Origin: Collimonas humicola
GTDB lineage: Bacteria > Pseudomonadota > Gammaproteobacteria > Burkholderiales > Burkholderiaceae_D
Length of the DNA stretch: 64,000 bases
Assembly (NCBI RefSeq): GCF_018304945.1
Contig: NZ_JAGQEE010000006.1
Coordinates: 304,863-368,862 of the forward strand
Direction: 5' to 3'
Shown: one piece after another, positions 1-8,412 of the stretch
How positions within the stretch are numbered: position 1 is the first letter of the stretch
Layout: every line of letters begins with the position of its first letter
Translations under genes and position numbers: made by a program
The notes under the pieces: generated by a model
Databases searched by the model: none
Seen by the model: the letters and a program-made list of their open reading frames with translations, nothing else
Told to the model about the DNA's origin: nothing

Positions 1-1277
1 ACGGCCAGTTCCAGGATGTCTCGTTCGAGCATGACGGCACCGCTTTCAATCCGGGCACTTTCCTGAGCGCGACGCTGGGCTATACGCCAAACGAGGTCGA
101 CCTCACCATCGCCCGCAACAGTGTGCAGGCGGTTGCGGCACAAGCGTTTGCCGCCGATCCTACCCGCAACAACAGCGCCGCCAACGTCGAGCAAGGGCTG
201 AAAGCGGCCGACGCCATGGTCGCCAGCGGCAACACCGGCGGCAGCAATGCGGCTTTCCTGAGCAGCGCCGCGGCGATCCAGCGCACGGCGGATATTGCCG
301 CCGCGGGCCAGGTGCTGGACAGCTTGTCCGGGCAGATCTACGCCTCCTCGCAAGCGCTGACTTTCCAGCAGTCGCAAGCCATCAACCGCGATTTGTCGAA
401 TCGCCTGGCGCTGCTGGGCAGCCCGATGCCGTCGCAGGCCAAGGCCGGATTGTGGGCCAGCGTGATCGGCGCCACCGGCAAGCTCGGCCAGTCGGGCTAC
501 TCTTCGGCTGATACCTCGACCTGGGGCGGCCAGTTCGGTTTCGATACCCATCTGAACGACCAGGCGATCGTCGGCGCCGCGCTGTCGTACTCGGAAAGCA
601 AGGCCAGCTTCGACCGCTTCGGCGGCGCCTCCAACAGCCAGGACGCCAGCCTGTCCCTGTACGGTCGCTATGCGCTCAGCAAGGACGGCGTGTATGTCTC
701 CGGCCGCGCCGGCGTCGCCAGCGTCAGCAGCAAGATCAACCGCACCGCGATACTCGGCAGCGAAGTCGACAGCCTGTCCGCCAAGCATCACGACAGCATG
801 CTTTCAGCCTATGCCGAAACCGGCTACGTGCGCCAGCTGTCGCCGACAGCGACGCTGACACCGTTTGCCGGCATCAGCTACGACCGTCTCAAGCGCGGCG
901 GCTTCAGCGAAACCGGCAGCGCGTTCGGCCTGACCGCCGGCAGCAGCACTTATCAGCAGACTGCAAGCGTATTGGGTTTGCGCGGCGACACCAAGCTGGA
1001 CTGGTTTGCCGGCAGCAGCAACCTGCAAGCCTATGGCGCCTGGCAGCACGGCTTTAACGGCGGCAAGCTGGATTTCAACGCGGCCTTCGTGGGCGCGCCG
1101 GTTGCAGGCTTTACCGTGCAGGGCATCGGCCTGCCGCGCAACAGCGGCTGGGCTGGCATCGGCATCACCACCGCGGTCAGCCGCAAGTGGAGCTGGTACG
1201 GCAATTACGATGCGCAGTTCGGCAAGGGCGGCGTGGTCAACAATGTGTTCTCGGTGGGTGCCCGCATGTCTTTCTGA
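1..1277 (+). CDS. Autotransporter C-terminal region with beta-barrel (5' end outside window)
   Basis: The reading frame is open from the first bases (codons start at position 3) with no start codon in context, so this is the 3' part of a longer gene. About 425 residues are visible. The first ~150 look like the end of a passenger and linker (Ala/Ser/Asn rich). The last ~280 have the alternating aromatic/Gly pattern of an outer-membrane autotransporter barrel: WASVIGATGKLG, then repeated GxGxx strands. The protein ends in RMSF, and the terminal Phe is the classic signal for BAM-mediated insertion. The passenger type, and so the function (adhesin, esterase, protease), cannot be judged from this end. 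Confidence 0.85.
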   Translation, partial: GQFQDVSFEHDGTAFNPGTFLSATLGYTPNEVDLTIARNSVQAVAAQAFAADPTRNNSAANVEQGLKAADAMVASGNTGGSNAAFLSSAAAIQRTADIAAAGQVLDSLSGQIYASSQALTFQQSQAINRDLSNRLALLGSPMPSQAKAGLWASVIGATGKLGQSGYSSADTSTWGGQFGFDTHLNDQAIVGAALSYSESKASFDRFGGASNSQDASLSLYGRYALSKDGVYVSGRAGVASVSSKINRTAILGSEVDSLSAKHHDSMLSAYAETGYVRQLSPTATLTPFAGISYDRLKRGGFSETGSAFGLTAGSSTYQQTASVLGLRGDTKLDWFAGSSNLQAYGAWQHGFNGGKLDFNAAFVGAPVAGFTVQGIGLPRNSGWAGIGITTAVSRKWSWYGNYDAQFGKGGVVNNVFSVGARMSF

Positions 1278-1325
1278 TGATGGCTGAACTCATCTCGTTT
1301 TGATCTCGGCGCACCGGGACAATAA

Positions 1326-1367
1326 AAAACGGCCGGTATGACTCGCGAGAGCTATACCGGCCGTTTT
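1326..1367. terminator. Bidirectional intrinsic terminator between convergent genes
   Basis: There is a perfect 14-bp inverted repeat (aaaacggccggtat at 1326-1339, its complement at 1354-1367) with a 14-nt loop. A-rich and T-rich edges give a U-tract in both directions. It lies between the autotransporter stop (1277) and the convergent dehydrogenase stop (1429). Confidence 0.9.
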
Positions 1368-1399
1368 ACCAACTACGCTTTGTTCGTGTGTTTGCGATC

Positions 1400-1431
1400 A
1401 GCTTATGTAACCAGCTTATGTAACCAGCTTA
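1400..1431. repeat. 13-bp tandem repeat at a stop codon
   Basis: The unit agcttatgtaacc occurs twice in tandem (1400-1412, 1413-1425), followed by a partial third copy (agctta) that contains the complement of the dehydrogenase stop codon. This looks like local slippage just outside the coding region. Confidence 0.85.
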
Positions 1432-2589
1432 GGCAACCGCTTTCAATTTGTTGAAATCGGTATTGCTGGCCGGTGCAAAGCCGCCGTGGGCAGGCGCGTG
1501 GCTGGCGTAGAACTGGCCGAAGCGGTTGCCCAGGAAGTCGGACAAAGTCGCTTGTTCCTGGCGCACGAAGCCGCTTTGCGGCAGCACGCCGGTCACCACC
1601 AGGTCGACCATCGCGCAAATGCCTGCCGCGGTAGTCAGCTGGATCGCCGACAGCAGCTGGCCGTTGACGTGCTGGCTGTAGATCTTCTTGGCATAGGTTT
1701 CTTGCTCAAGGCGGCCGTCGCGCATGCCGCTGACGCTGACGAAAGTCAGCACCACGTCTTGCTTGGTGATCGGGATCGAGGTTTCCAGCACTTCCTTCAG
1801 GATCGGACGGCGTTCCAGCTTGCCCAGTTGCAGGTCGCGCACCAGGATCTTGATGATGTCGCGATGGCCAGGGTAGCGCACGGTCTTGTAATCCAGGTTC
1901 TGGATCCGGCCTTGCCAGCTTTCGCACAGGGTGCCGAGGCCGCCCGAGGTGTTGAAGGCTTCGTAGTCGATGCCGTCCAGCGAGAAATGCTCCAGCTCTT
2001 CCAGCGGCGAAGTTTCGCGCAGGGTGCCGTCGACAATCGCTTCGCAAGGATTGCAGTACTCGTTGATCAGGCCGTCGGTGCTCCAGGTCAGGTTGTATTT
2101 GAGTGCGTTGCTCGGGAAGGTTGGCAGCGCGCCCACGCGCATCTTGACGTCGTGCAGGGTCTCAAAACGGTTGGCGACATCGTTGGCGACGATCGAAATG
2201 AAGCCGGGCGCCAGGCCGCATTGCGGCACGAAGGCGGTGGTCGAATCCTGCGCGATCGATTTGACGAAACGGGTGCTCTCGACATCTTCGGTCAGGTCGA
2301 AGTAGTGCGAGTGGGCGGCCTTGGCCGCTGCCGCGATGACCGGGGTCAGGAAGTAAGGGCAGGCCGACAGAGTGACGTCATGGCCGCTGATCAGCTTGGT
2401 CACGGTAGGGGCGTGCGAAATGTCCGCCAGGATCGTCGTGACGTTCGGAAAGCCCGCTTGCTTGACGTATTCCAGGCGTTGCGGATCGCGGTCGGCCACG
2501 GTCAGGATATAGTCGCCTGTGTGCGACAACAGGTTGAGGATAGCGTCGCCGATTTTGCCGGCGCCTAGTAGGATCAGTTTGGTAGTCAT
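1429..2589 (-). CDS. Saccharopine dehydrogenase family oxidoreductase
   Basis: The protein is about 386 aa with an N-terminal Rossmann nucleotide-binding motif (LILLGAGKIGDA) and the fold organisation of saccharopine dehydrogenase/lysine dehydrogenase-type enzymes, such as CGLAPGF near residue 130. Family members oxidise or reduce amino-acid adducts with NAD(P); the exact substrate (lysine/saccharopine-type or carboxynorspermidine-type) is not decided by sequence. The ATG at 2589 (MTTKLILL) is preferred; an in-frame GTG at 2601 adds four residues. It is divergent from an Lrp/AsnC gene, which fits amino-acid-responsive control. A 13-bp tandem repeat overlaps its stop codon. Confidence 0.8.
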   Translation of the reverse strand: MTTKLILLGAGKIGDAILNLLSHTGDYILTVADRDPQRLEYVKQAGFPNVTTILADISHAPTVTKLISGHDVTLSACPYFLTPVIAAAAKAAHSHYFDLTEDVESTRFVKSIAQDSTTAFVPQCGLAPGFISIVANDVANRFETLHDVKMRVGALPTFPSNALKYNLTWSTDGLINEYCNPCEAIVDGTLRETSPLEELEHFSLDGIDYEAFNTSGGLGTLCESWQGRIQNLDYKTVRYPGHRDIIKILVRDLQLGKLERRPILKEVLETSIPITKQDVVLTFVSVSGMRDGRLEQETYAKKIYSQHVNGQLLSAIQLTTAAGICAMVDLVVTGVLPQSGFVRQEQATLSDFLGNRFGQFYASHAPAHGGFAPASNTDFNKLKAVA

Positions 2590-2687
2590 GTCGTCGCTCA
2601 CTCTTGGTTATGTAGTTATGGTCAATGCTGCTGTTCTGCTGGCACCATTCTAAATTCAAGCAAAGTCAGATAATAGAGTGTAAATAG

Positions 2688-2722
2688 TCGTCAAAATGTA
2701 TAATAACGATACAATTTGACGA
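2688..2722. promoter_or_regulatory. Probable Lrp/AsnC operator overlapping a -10 box
   Basis: A near-perfect 13-bp inverted repeat (tcgtcaaaatgta at 2688-2700; tacaatttgacga at 2710-2722; one mismatch) has a 9-bp spacer. A consensus TATAAT at 2699-2704 reads toward the regulator gene and is embedded in the site. It lies between the divergent dehydrogenase and Lrp/AsnC genes. By position it should bind the regulator at 2745 and give autorepression plus control of the dehydrogenase. Binding is inferred. Confidence 0.65.
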
Positions 2723-2744
2723 ACATTAGAGATGGATTGTCGCG

Positions 2745-3191
2745 ATGAGAGAGAAACTCGACGAAGTCGACCACAAAATCCTGGCCTTGCTGATGGATGA
2801 CGCCCGGCTTTCCATGGCCACCGTCGCCAAGCGCGTCGGCATCGCCCGCACCACTGCGATAGCGCGCCTGGCGGCGATGGAAAAGAAAGGCGTGATCGCC
2901 GGTTACGGCGTGCGGCTGGACCTTGAGCTGTACCAGCCGGCGGTGCGCGCCTATGTCGGCATTTCGATTGATTCCCGCAATGCACCACTTTTGGTGCAGC
3001 AGTTGCAAAAAATGTCACAGGTCGAGACGCTTTGCGCGGTCAGCGGCGTGATCGACTATATGCTGACCTTGCGCTGCCAGTCGACCGACGAGCTGGACCG
3101 CCTGCTGGACCAGATCGGCGCCATGGAAGGCGTGCGCCACACTTCGACTTCCATCATCCTGAGCAAGCGCATCGATCGCGGCCCGATTTGA
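2745..3191 (+). CDS. Lrp/AsnC family transcriptional regulator
   Basis: A 148-aa protein of normal family length. Residues ~5-60 form the AsnC-type helix-turn-helix (DEVDHKILALLMDDARLS, then TVAKRVGIARTTAIARLAAM). Residues ~70-140 form the RAM/AsnC ligand-binding ferredoxin-like domain (VRAYVGISID, VSGVIDYMLTLRC). Such proteins sense amino acids as oligomers. The gene is divergent from the saccharopine-dehydrogenase-like gene with a strong palindrome between them, so it probably controls that gene and itself. The effector could be lysine or a related amino acid (inference only). Confidence 0.92.
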   Translation: MREKLDEVDHKILALLMDDARLSMATVAKRVGIARTTAIARLAAMEKKGVIAGYGVRLDLELYQPAVRAYVGISIDSRNAPLLVQQLQKMSQVETLCAVSGVIDYMLTLRCQSTDELDRLLDQIGAMEGVRHTSTSIILSKRIDRGPI

Positions 3192-3310
3192 GCGGCCCGG
3201 GAGATATGTGATTTATCTATAACTGTTATACAAATAATAAAGCAGACATGAATGCTGCACTGCCATATAGTTACACCTGTCTCCTCCAACACCTCCTAAG
3301 GTTTGGATTC

Positions 3311-3345
3311 AACCCGCTACCGCAAGGTCAGGCGGGTTTTTTTTT
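3311..3345 (+). terminator. Intrinsic terminator
   Basis: The stem aacccgc (3311-3317) / gcgggtt (3332-3338) is followed by a run of nine T. It lies downstream of the Lrp/AsnC gene and ends that transcript. Confidence 0.85.
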
Positions 3346-3457
3346 GCCTTGGCAATATGTAATTCATCGATAGTCCCGGAGATAACCGCTGCTCTGGCCT
3401 TGTGTCTGCTGCACCCCGTTGTCGGCCGGTCAGGCCGCGGCAATAGTCGCCGGTTGC

Positions 3458-3726
3458 CTAGGGCCTGTTAACAATTAATTTGGGAGATGCGTTCAAGCCA
3501 AAACGTGTGCTGGCAAGGCGCGTGGCGTAGCTGGGGCTGAAGCCCCAGCAAGCCATGCAACGCCGCCAGCGCACGTTTTGGCTTGAACCCTCCGGGAACG
3601 GCTGCAGGCGTCACATGCCGTCGTTACTCCTCCTTGCCGTAGCACCGCTACGTCGCGTCGTCGCGCCTAGGCCTGTAACGCCTGCCGCGCGTTCGCACTC
3701 CCAAATTAATTGTTAACAGGCCCTAG
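3458..3726. mobile_element. MITE-like element with 29-bp terminal inverted repeats
   Basis: A 269-bp non-coding block is bounded by perfect 29-bp inverted repeats (3458-3486 and 3698-3726; outer sequence ctagggcctgttaacaatta). After a 1-nt bulge the match continues for tgcg. Inside is a second strong inverted repeat (gttcaagccaaaacgtg at 3491-3507, complement at 3570-3586) around a small hairpin (ctggggctgaagccccag). The outermost CTAG on both sides is self-palindromic and could be a 4-bp target duplication. No transposase is encoded. It is most simply a non-autonomous insertion element; a regulatory RNA or protein-binding repeat is an alternative. I see no second copy in this window. Confidence 0.6.
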
Positions 3727-3788
3727 TGGGCTTGGGAGTTACGCTGAGTTATGATGCTTTGTCACCGCCAACTACCAATTACGTCGCC

Positions 3789-4844
3789 ATGAACACTCTT
3801 TCTCCCCCGTCGCCCGCAAGAGGCCTGTCATTCTGGTGGAAGCCAGCCTTGTTTGTGCTGGTGGCCGTGATCGGCCTGTACTACGTCAAATGGTCGCCTT
3901 ACTACCTGAAATCTTTCGTCGCCGCCGACAAGCACAGCATCGGCACCTCGATTCTCAACGACAGCCCGGGCGAGCCGATGAGCGCGGCCTTGAGCTACGC
4001 CAAAGTGTATTTCCTGGCCATCTGGAAAGCGGCGGTGCTGGGCGTGATCCTGGGTTCCTTGCTGCAAGTGCTGATTCCGCGCGACTGGCTGTTGCGCATG
4101 TTCGGCGGCAGCAGTTTCGGCTCGGCCCTGCGCGGCGGCCTGTTTGCCTTGCCGGGCATGATGTGCACCTGCTGCGCCGCGCCGGTGGTAGCGGGCATGC
4201 GCCGCCAGCAGGTTTCGGTGGGCGCGGCGCTGGCCTTCTGGATCGCCAATCCGGTATTGAATCCAGCAACGCTGGTATTCATGGGTTTCGTGCTGGGCTG
4301 GGGCTTCGTCGCCTTGCGCCTGGTAGCCGGCATCGCCCTGGTGCTAGGCGTTGCAATGATCGCCCAGCGCATTTCGCGGCCGCAGCAGATGCCTGAGGCA
4401 ACGCTGGCAGCGGTGGCTGAAGCCAGCGCTCCTGAGCAGAAAAATTTCATGGCGCGCTGGGCGCGCAGCCTGTGGCAGCTGTTCTGGAGCACCATCCCGG
4501 TGTACGTGCTGGCAGTACTGGTGCTGGGCGCGGCGCGGGTCTGGCTATTCCCGCACGTCGACGGCGCCATGGGCAACAGTTTGCTGTGGCTGCTGCCGAT
4601 GGCGACTGTCGGCATGCTGTTCATGATCCCAACCGCTGCAGAGATTCCCATCGTGCAGACCATGCTGTCGCTCGGCATGGGCATGGCGCCCGCAGTGGCG
4701 CTCTTGATGACGCTGCCGAGCGTCAGCCTGCCTTCGCTGCTGATGCTGCGCAAGGACTTCGACGGCAGGGTGCTGGTGGTGGTGGGTTTGCTGACGGTGC
4801 TGGTGGGAGTGGTCAGCGGCCTGGTGGGCGCACTGCTGTTGTAA
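3789..4844 (+). CDS. YraQ/ArsP-type (DUF318) permease
   Basis: An integral membrane protein of 351 aa with about eight hydrophobic segments. The motif GMMCTCCAAPVVAGM near residue 120 matches the cysteine-rich first half of the duplicated permease repeat, and IPTAAEIPIVQTMLS is in the second half. This is the permease family that includes YraQ, ArsP and SO_0444-type metal or metalloid exporters. Vicinal cysteines in the membrane suggest a thiophilic substrate, which is inference. The ATG at 3789 is chosen because a GTG at 3726 would place the start inside the inverted-repeat element. No obvious Shine-Dalgarno sequence is seen. Confidence 0.75.
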   Translation: MNTLSPPSPARGLSFWWKPALFVLVAVIGLYYVKWSPYYLKSFVAADKHSIGTSILNDSPGEPMSAALSYAKVYFLAIWKAAVLGVILGSLLQVLIPRDWLLRMFGGSSFGSALRGGLFALPGMMCTCCAAPVVAGMRRQQVSVGAALAFWIANPVLNPATLVFMGFVLGWGFVALRLVAGIALVLGVAMIAQRISRPQQMPEATLAAVAEASAPEQKNFMARWARSLWQLFWSTIPVYVLAVLVLGAARVWLFPHVDGAMGNSLLWLLPMATVGMLFMIPTAAEIPIVQTMLSLGMGMAPAVALLMTLPSVSLPSLLMLRKDFDGRVLVVVGLLTVLVGVVSGLVGALLL

Positions 4845-4877
4845 ACCGGCCTCGCCGCCAGCTTGCTAGATCGAAGA

Positions 4878-5483
4878 ATGGACGCCATGAGGAAAAACGC
4901 TTTTCTTTTTACGCTGCTATGCGGCGTCTTCGCCAGCGCCCAGGCTGCTTCTCTGCCAAAAAATATCATTGGCCAAATCCCCGCCGGCTACGAGGTACTT
5001 TCCTACAAGAGCGGACAACTGAACGACGACAAGCTGGAAGACTTCCTGGTCGCCGTACGCAAAGCCGATGAAAAGGATATTGCCGAAAAAACCGGCAAGG
5101 CCCCGCGCCGTCCGCTCCTGCTGTTTGTCCAGAATGCCGACGGCAGCTATACCTTGGCCAAACGCAACGATCACGTGATTTTTGCGGTTGACGAAGGCGG
5201 CCAGTGCGATCCGTTCGAAGACGGCGAGGAGGGGCTGGCGATCAAGAATCATTACTTCACCGTACAAAACGGGGTCGCCTGTGGCTCCCATTGGACCGAT
5301 TACATCACTTTCCGCTACGAGCCGAAAATGCATGACTGGATTTTCCACAAGCGCATCAGCGAAACCTGGGTCATGAACAACAGCAAGGATCCGAACGCTG
5401 GCGCACTGATTCCGGGAAACCGGTGGCTTGAAAGCGGCAAGGGTAAGCCGCCCGTGCCGTTTGAAAAATACAGCGCCGATTAA
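4878..5483 (+). CDS. Secreted protein of unknown function
   Basis: About 201 aa with an N-terminal signal peptide (MRKNAFLFTLLCGVFASAQAA; the second possible ATG at 4887 begins exactly there), so it is probably periplasmic. After cleavage the protein is hydrophilic, with a DDKLEDFLVAV segment reminiscent of FG-GAP/VCBS-like repeats and an aromatic C-terminal half with two cysteines (QCDPFED, GVACGSHW) that could form a disulfide. I do not recognise a catalytic motif. It follows the permease by 33 bp and could be co-transcribed. Confidence 0.7.
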   Translation: MDAMRKNAFLFTLLCGVFASAQAASLPKNIIGQIPAGYEVLSYKSGQLNDDKLEDFLVAVRKADEKDIAEKTGKAPRRPLLLFVQNADGSYTLAKRNDHVIFAVDEGGQCDPFEDGEEGLAIKNHYFTVQNGVACGSHWTDYITFRYEPKMHDWIFHKRISETWVMNNSKDPNAGALIPGNRWLESGKGKPPVPFEKYSAD

Positions 5484-5500
5484 AGCATCGGCATAGCATC

Positions 5501-6781
5501 TCAAGCTGCCTGGCAAACCATCGCCGCTTGTACTGGCTTAGGAAAGAACGGCAGCGCAATCAGGGCCAGCACACTTCCCAGCAGCCATACGCCTGACCAG
5601 CTGGCCAGCGTCAGGATATGCGGCAGCGCCAGCGGCGTCAGGAAGCACATCACGAACACGCTGGTGTTCGCCATGCCCAGCGCGGTGCCTGCATTGCGGG
5701 CGCCGGCGATGGTCGCCAGTTCGGTGTAGGCGACGCCGTGCCAGGCCGATACGCTGATGCCGGTAATCACCAGCGTCACGAGCAGCAGCGTCCCCATCAA
5801 CGGTGTAACGGCAGGCAGCTGGCCGGCAAGCGTCACCAGCGCGGCAAGTGCTGCAAAAGCGACTGCAACCGAGATGGTGCAGCAGCGCAGGTACTCGCGG
5901 CGATTGCGGTTGCGGTCGGTCCAGCGGCCGCTCCAGATCCGCATGATCATGGCGCCGCCTTGCAGTGCCGCCATGGCGGCAGTGATGGCAGCGATGCCGG
6001 CGTGGCCGAAATCGTGCAGGAAGACCGTGCCGAAAGACAGTATCGCAAACTGCGGTGCGCACAGGATGCCGATGGCGGCGACGATGCTCCACAATTGACG
6101 GTCCTTTAACGGCGCCGGCCCGGCGGCCGCTGCCTTGGCAGCCTGGCCTGATGCTTTGTCTGCCGGCGCGGCGGCAGGTTCGTGCAGCCACAGCCAGGTG
6201 AAGAACAAGGTGACGAGGCAGAACAGGGCGAGTACGCCGTACACGGCGGCAAAGCCGAGATGGGCGGCCAGCACCGGCAGGATCAGGGCGCCGGCGGCGC
6301 CGCCTAGCGGTACGGCAGTCTGCCGTATGCTCATGGCCATGCCGCGTTCGCTTTCGCCGAACCAGGTCATCACTGCGCGGCCGCTGGAGCCGTTGACGCT
6401 GCCGCCCAGCAAGCCGACCAGCAACAACCCGGCGGCCAGCAGCGGCAGGGCGGGTATGTGTCCGGCGACAGGCGCAACGAACAAGGCCATCAGCGCCAGC
6501 GCGGCGGCGGTAGCGGCGAGGCCGGTCAGCAGCACCGGGCGATCGCCCCAGCGGTCGGTCAGCAGGCCCCAGGGCAATTCACTGATTGCGATGCCCAGGC
6601 CCATCAGCCCGAGCACCAGGCCTAGCTCTGAATTGCTTAAATGGTAACTTGAACGTATCAGCACGGCGGTAATCGGAATGCCGCTGAAAGCGGCTGAGAA
6701 ACTGGCGTTGGCTGCCACGCCGACGCCCAGCACTTTCCAGCGATGGCGGCGGTTATTGGTGAAATCTGCAGAGTGGGACAT
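5501..6781 (-). CDS. MFS transporter
   Basis: A 426-aa protein with 12 predicted membrane segments and a central hydrophilic loop (PAAAPADKASGQAAKAAA) between TM6 and TM7, typical of the major facilitator superfamily. The TM2-3 loop carries GLLTDRWGDRP, matching the family GxLaDrxGrr motif. The start at 6781 (MSHSADF) has aggag 9 nt upstream. It is divergent from a LysR-type gene, which probably controls it. The substrate is unknown; organic anions or aromatic acids are common for this layout. The stop is 17 bp from the convergent secreted-protein gene. Confidence 0.85.
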   Translation of the reverse strand: MSHSADFTNNRRHRWKVLGVGVAANASFSAAFSGIPITAVLIRSSYHLSNSELGLVLGLMGLGIAISELPWGLLTDRWGDRPVLLTGLAATAAALALMALFVAPVAGHIPALPLLAAGLLLVGLLGGSVNGSSGRAVMTWFGESERGMAMSIRQTAVPLGGAAGALILPVLAAHLGFAAVYGVLALFCLVTLFFTWLWLHEPAAAPADKASGQAAKAAAAGPAPLKDRQLWSIVAAIGILCAPQFAILSFGTVFLHDFGHAGIAAITAAMAALQGGAMIMRIWSGRWTDRNRNRREYLRCCTISVAVAFAALAALVTLAGQLPAVTPLMGTLLLVTLVITGISVSAWHGVAYTELATIAGARNAGTALGMANTSVFVMCFLTPLALPHILTLASWSGVWLLGSVLALIALPFFPKPVQAAMVCQAA

Positions 6782-6858
6782 CGAAATTCTCCTGTGAGAT
6801 ATAGGCTGGCAAGGATCAAGAGCTGGTAAGAAACGCACTTGTTTTCACTGCTTGCAGC

Positions 6859-6881
6859 AAGTATCGCTTTGCGCGATACTT
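6859..6881. promoter_or_regulatory. Inverted repeat, probable LysR-type operator
   Basis: The repeat aagtatcg (6859-6866) / cgatactt (6874-6881) has a 7-bp spacer. It sits in the 152-bp region between the divergent MFS gene (start 6781) and LysR gene (start 6934), which is the usual place for an LTTR recognition site. Assignment is by position. Confidence 0.5.
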
Positions 6882-6933
6882 TTGAATATCAGATAGTTTT
6901 GAATCGATTGTTTTGAAAAACAGGACGATTAAC

Positions 6934-7860
6934 ATGCGACAAATCAGCTTTGACCTCGATGTGCTGCGCACCTTCACCACCGGCATCGACCTCGGCAGTT
7001 TCGCCAAGGCGGCCGACCGGCTGGGACGTTCCACCTCGGCGGTGAGCGCGCAGCTGAAAAAGCTGGAAGAGCAGGCCGGCGCGCCGATTTTCCGCAAGGC
7101 CGGGCGCGGCCTGGCGCTGACCGAGGCCGGCCAGACCTTGCTCGGCTATGCGCGGCGCCTGCTGGAACTGAATGACGAAACCGCCAGCGCGGTGCGCGGG
7201 GTCGAGCTGGAAGGCGAGGTCAGGCTGGGCTTGCAGGAAGACTTCGGCGAGGCGCTGCTGTCGTCGGTGCTGGGGCGCTTCATGCGCGCGCATCCCAAGG
7301 TCAGGATCGAGGTCTGCGTCGCCCGCAGCAGCGACTTGCGCGAGCGCGTGACGATGGGTCGCATCGACCTCGCCTTGCTATGGGAGAGCGCAGCGCCGGC
7401 TTTGAATGGCGAGCGGGTCGCCGACCTGCCCTTGTGCTGGATCGGTCCGGCGCACCCCAGCGCCAGCTGGAATCTGCCGGCCGAGGAGCAGGAGCTGGCC
7501 GCCGCGGCCGGCGCGCCGGTTTCACTGGTGCTGCTGGATGCGCCTTGCCTGCTGCGCGATATGGCGTCGAATGCGTTGGATGCCGCCGGGATCAGCTGGC
7601 GCCACGCCTTCACCAGCGCCAGCCTGTCGGCCCTGTGGGCGGCTTCGGCGGCCGGGCTCGGGCTTACCGTGCGGACCCCGATCGGCATGCCGGCCAGCTT
7701 GCGCATCCTCGATCCGCAGGAGGCCGGCCTGCCGCGCTTGCCGTCGATAGGTTTGTCGCTCTATCGCGCGCAGACGATCGCGGGGCCGGCGGTGAACCGC
7801 CTGGAGGAATTGCTGCTGCAGGCGGTGCAGGAAGCGGTCAAGCGGGTCGCCGCGGCGTAG
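6934..7860 (+). CDS. LysR family transcriptional regulator
   Basis: A 308-aa protein. The N-terminal winged helix-turn-helix (VLRTFTTGIDLGSFAKAA, then STSAVSAQLKKLEEQAG) spans residues ~8-65, and a LysR substrate-binding domain follows (EGEVRLGLQEDFGEALL near residue 90). The ATG at 6934 follows a cagga motif; an upstream TTG at 6913 is less likely. It is divergent from the MFS transporter gene and probably activates or represses it in response to the transported compound. Its 3' end overlaps the convergent acetyltransferase gene by 23 bp. Confidence 0.9.
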   Translation: MRQISFDLDVLRTFTTGIDLGSFAKAADRLGRSTSAVSAQLKKLEEQAGAPIFRKAGRGLALTEAGQTLLGYARRLLELNDETASAVRGVELEGEVRLGLQEDFGEALLSSVLGRFMRAHPKVRIEVCVARSSDLRERVTMGRIDLALLWESAAPALNGERVADLPLCWIGPAHPSASWNLPAEEQELAAAAGAPVSLVLLDAPCLLRDMASNALDAAGISWRHAFTSASLSALWAASAAGLGLTVRTPIGMPASLRILDPQEAGLPRLPSIGLSLYRAQTIAGPAVNRLEELLLQAVQEAVKRVAAA

Positions 7861-8389
7861 TGCTGCCCGCTGGCGGCGCCGGCGCAAACCAGGCCATCAT
7901 GAGGTCAGTCAGATAGCTGCCGTCCGCCAGCTTGATGCGTTTTTCAAAACGTCCTTCGAGCACGAAGCCGAATTTTTCATACAGGCGCCGCGCCGCCGTG
8001 TTTTGTTCGCGCACCCGCAGTTCGATTCTTTCTACGTGCGGCCGCTGTTGCGCCCATTGCAGCAACGCTTGCATGAGTGCGCTGCCGACTCCCTGCCGGT
8101 CCGAACCGCTATGCACCACCATGCTGCCAAGCGTGAAGACATGCGCCAGCGATACGCGCGGCGCGACCGGTTCGAGCACCGCATGGCCGACTATCACGCC
8201 GTCTTTTTCCGCCACCAGATAGCAGCCGGCATCGGCCAATGCGCGGATTTTCTCGGCGTAGGCGCTTGCTTTCAATTCATCCGGATGCGAAGCCAGCCGC
8301 CCCGGCGTCTCGGCAATCCGCTGCTCTGCGGCGCATAGAATGGCGGCGTCGGTTTCAAGCGCCGGGCGGATATGGTATTTCCTGTGCAT
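7838..8389 (-). CDS. GNAT family N-acetyltransferase
   Basis: A 183-aa single-domain GNAT enzyme that transfers an acetyl group from acetyl-CoA to an amine. Visible GNAT features are the beta4 strand VFTLGSMVVHSGSD, the acetyl-CoA loop RQGVGSALMQALLQWA near residues 98-113 (Q/R-x-x-G-x-G/A pattern), and the C-terminal NTAARRLYEKFGFVLEGR typical of the family. The substrate cannot be predicted; relatives acetylate ribosomal proteins, small amines or antibiotics. It overlaps the end of the LysR gene on the opposite strand. Confidence 0.87.
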   Translation of the reverse strand: MHRKYHIRPALETDAAILCAAEQRIAETPGRLASHPDELKASAYAEKIRALADAGCYLVAEKDGVIVGHAVLEPVAPRVSLAHVFTLGSMVVHSGSDRQGVGSALMQALLQWAQQRPHVERIELRVREQNTAARRLYEKFGFVLEGRFEKRIKLADGSYLTDLMMAWFAPAPPAGSTTPRRPA

Positions 8390-8412
8390 ATGCTTTGCTT
8401 TCTACTGTGCGT

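Noticed and set aside
1486..2568. A 360-aa open frame on the plus strand opposite the saccharopine-dehydrogenase-like gene
   Set aside because: It is the exact antisense of a well-supported gene, with His/Gln/Arg/Val-rich low-information sequence typical of antisense frames in GC-rich DNA.
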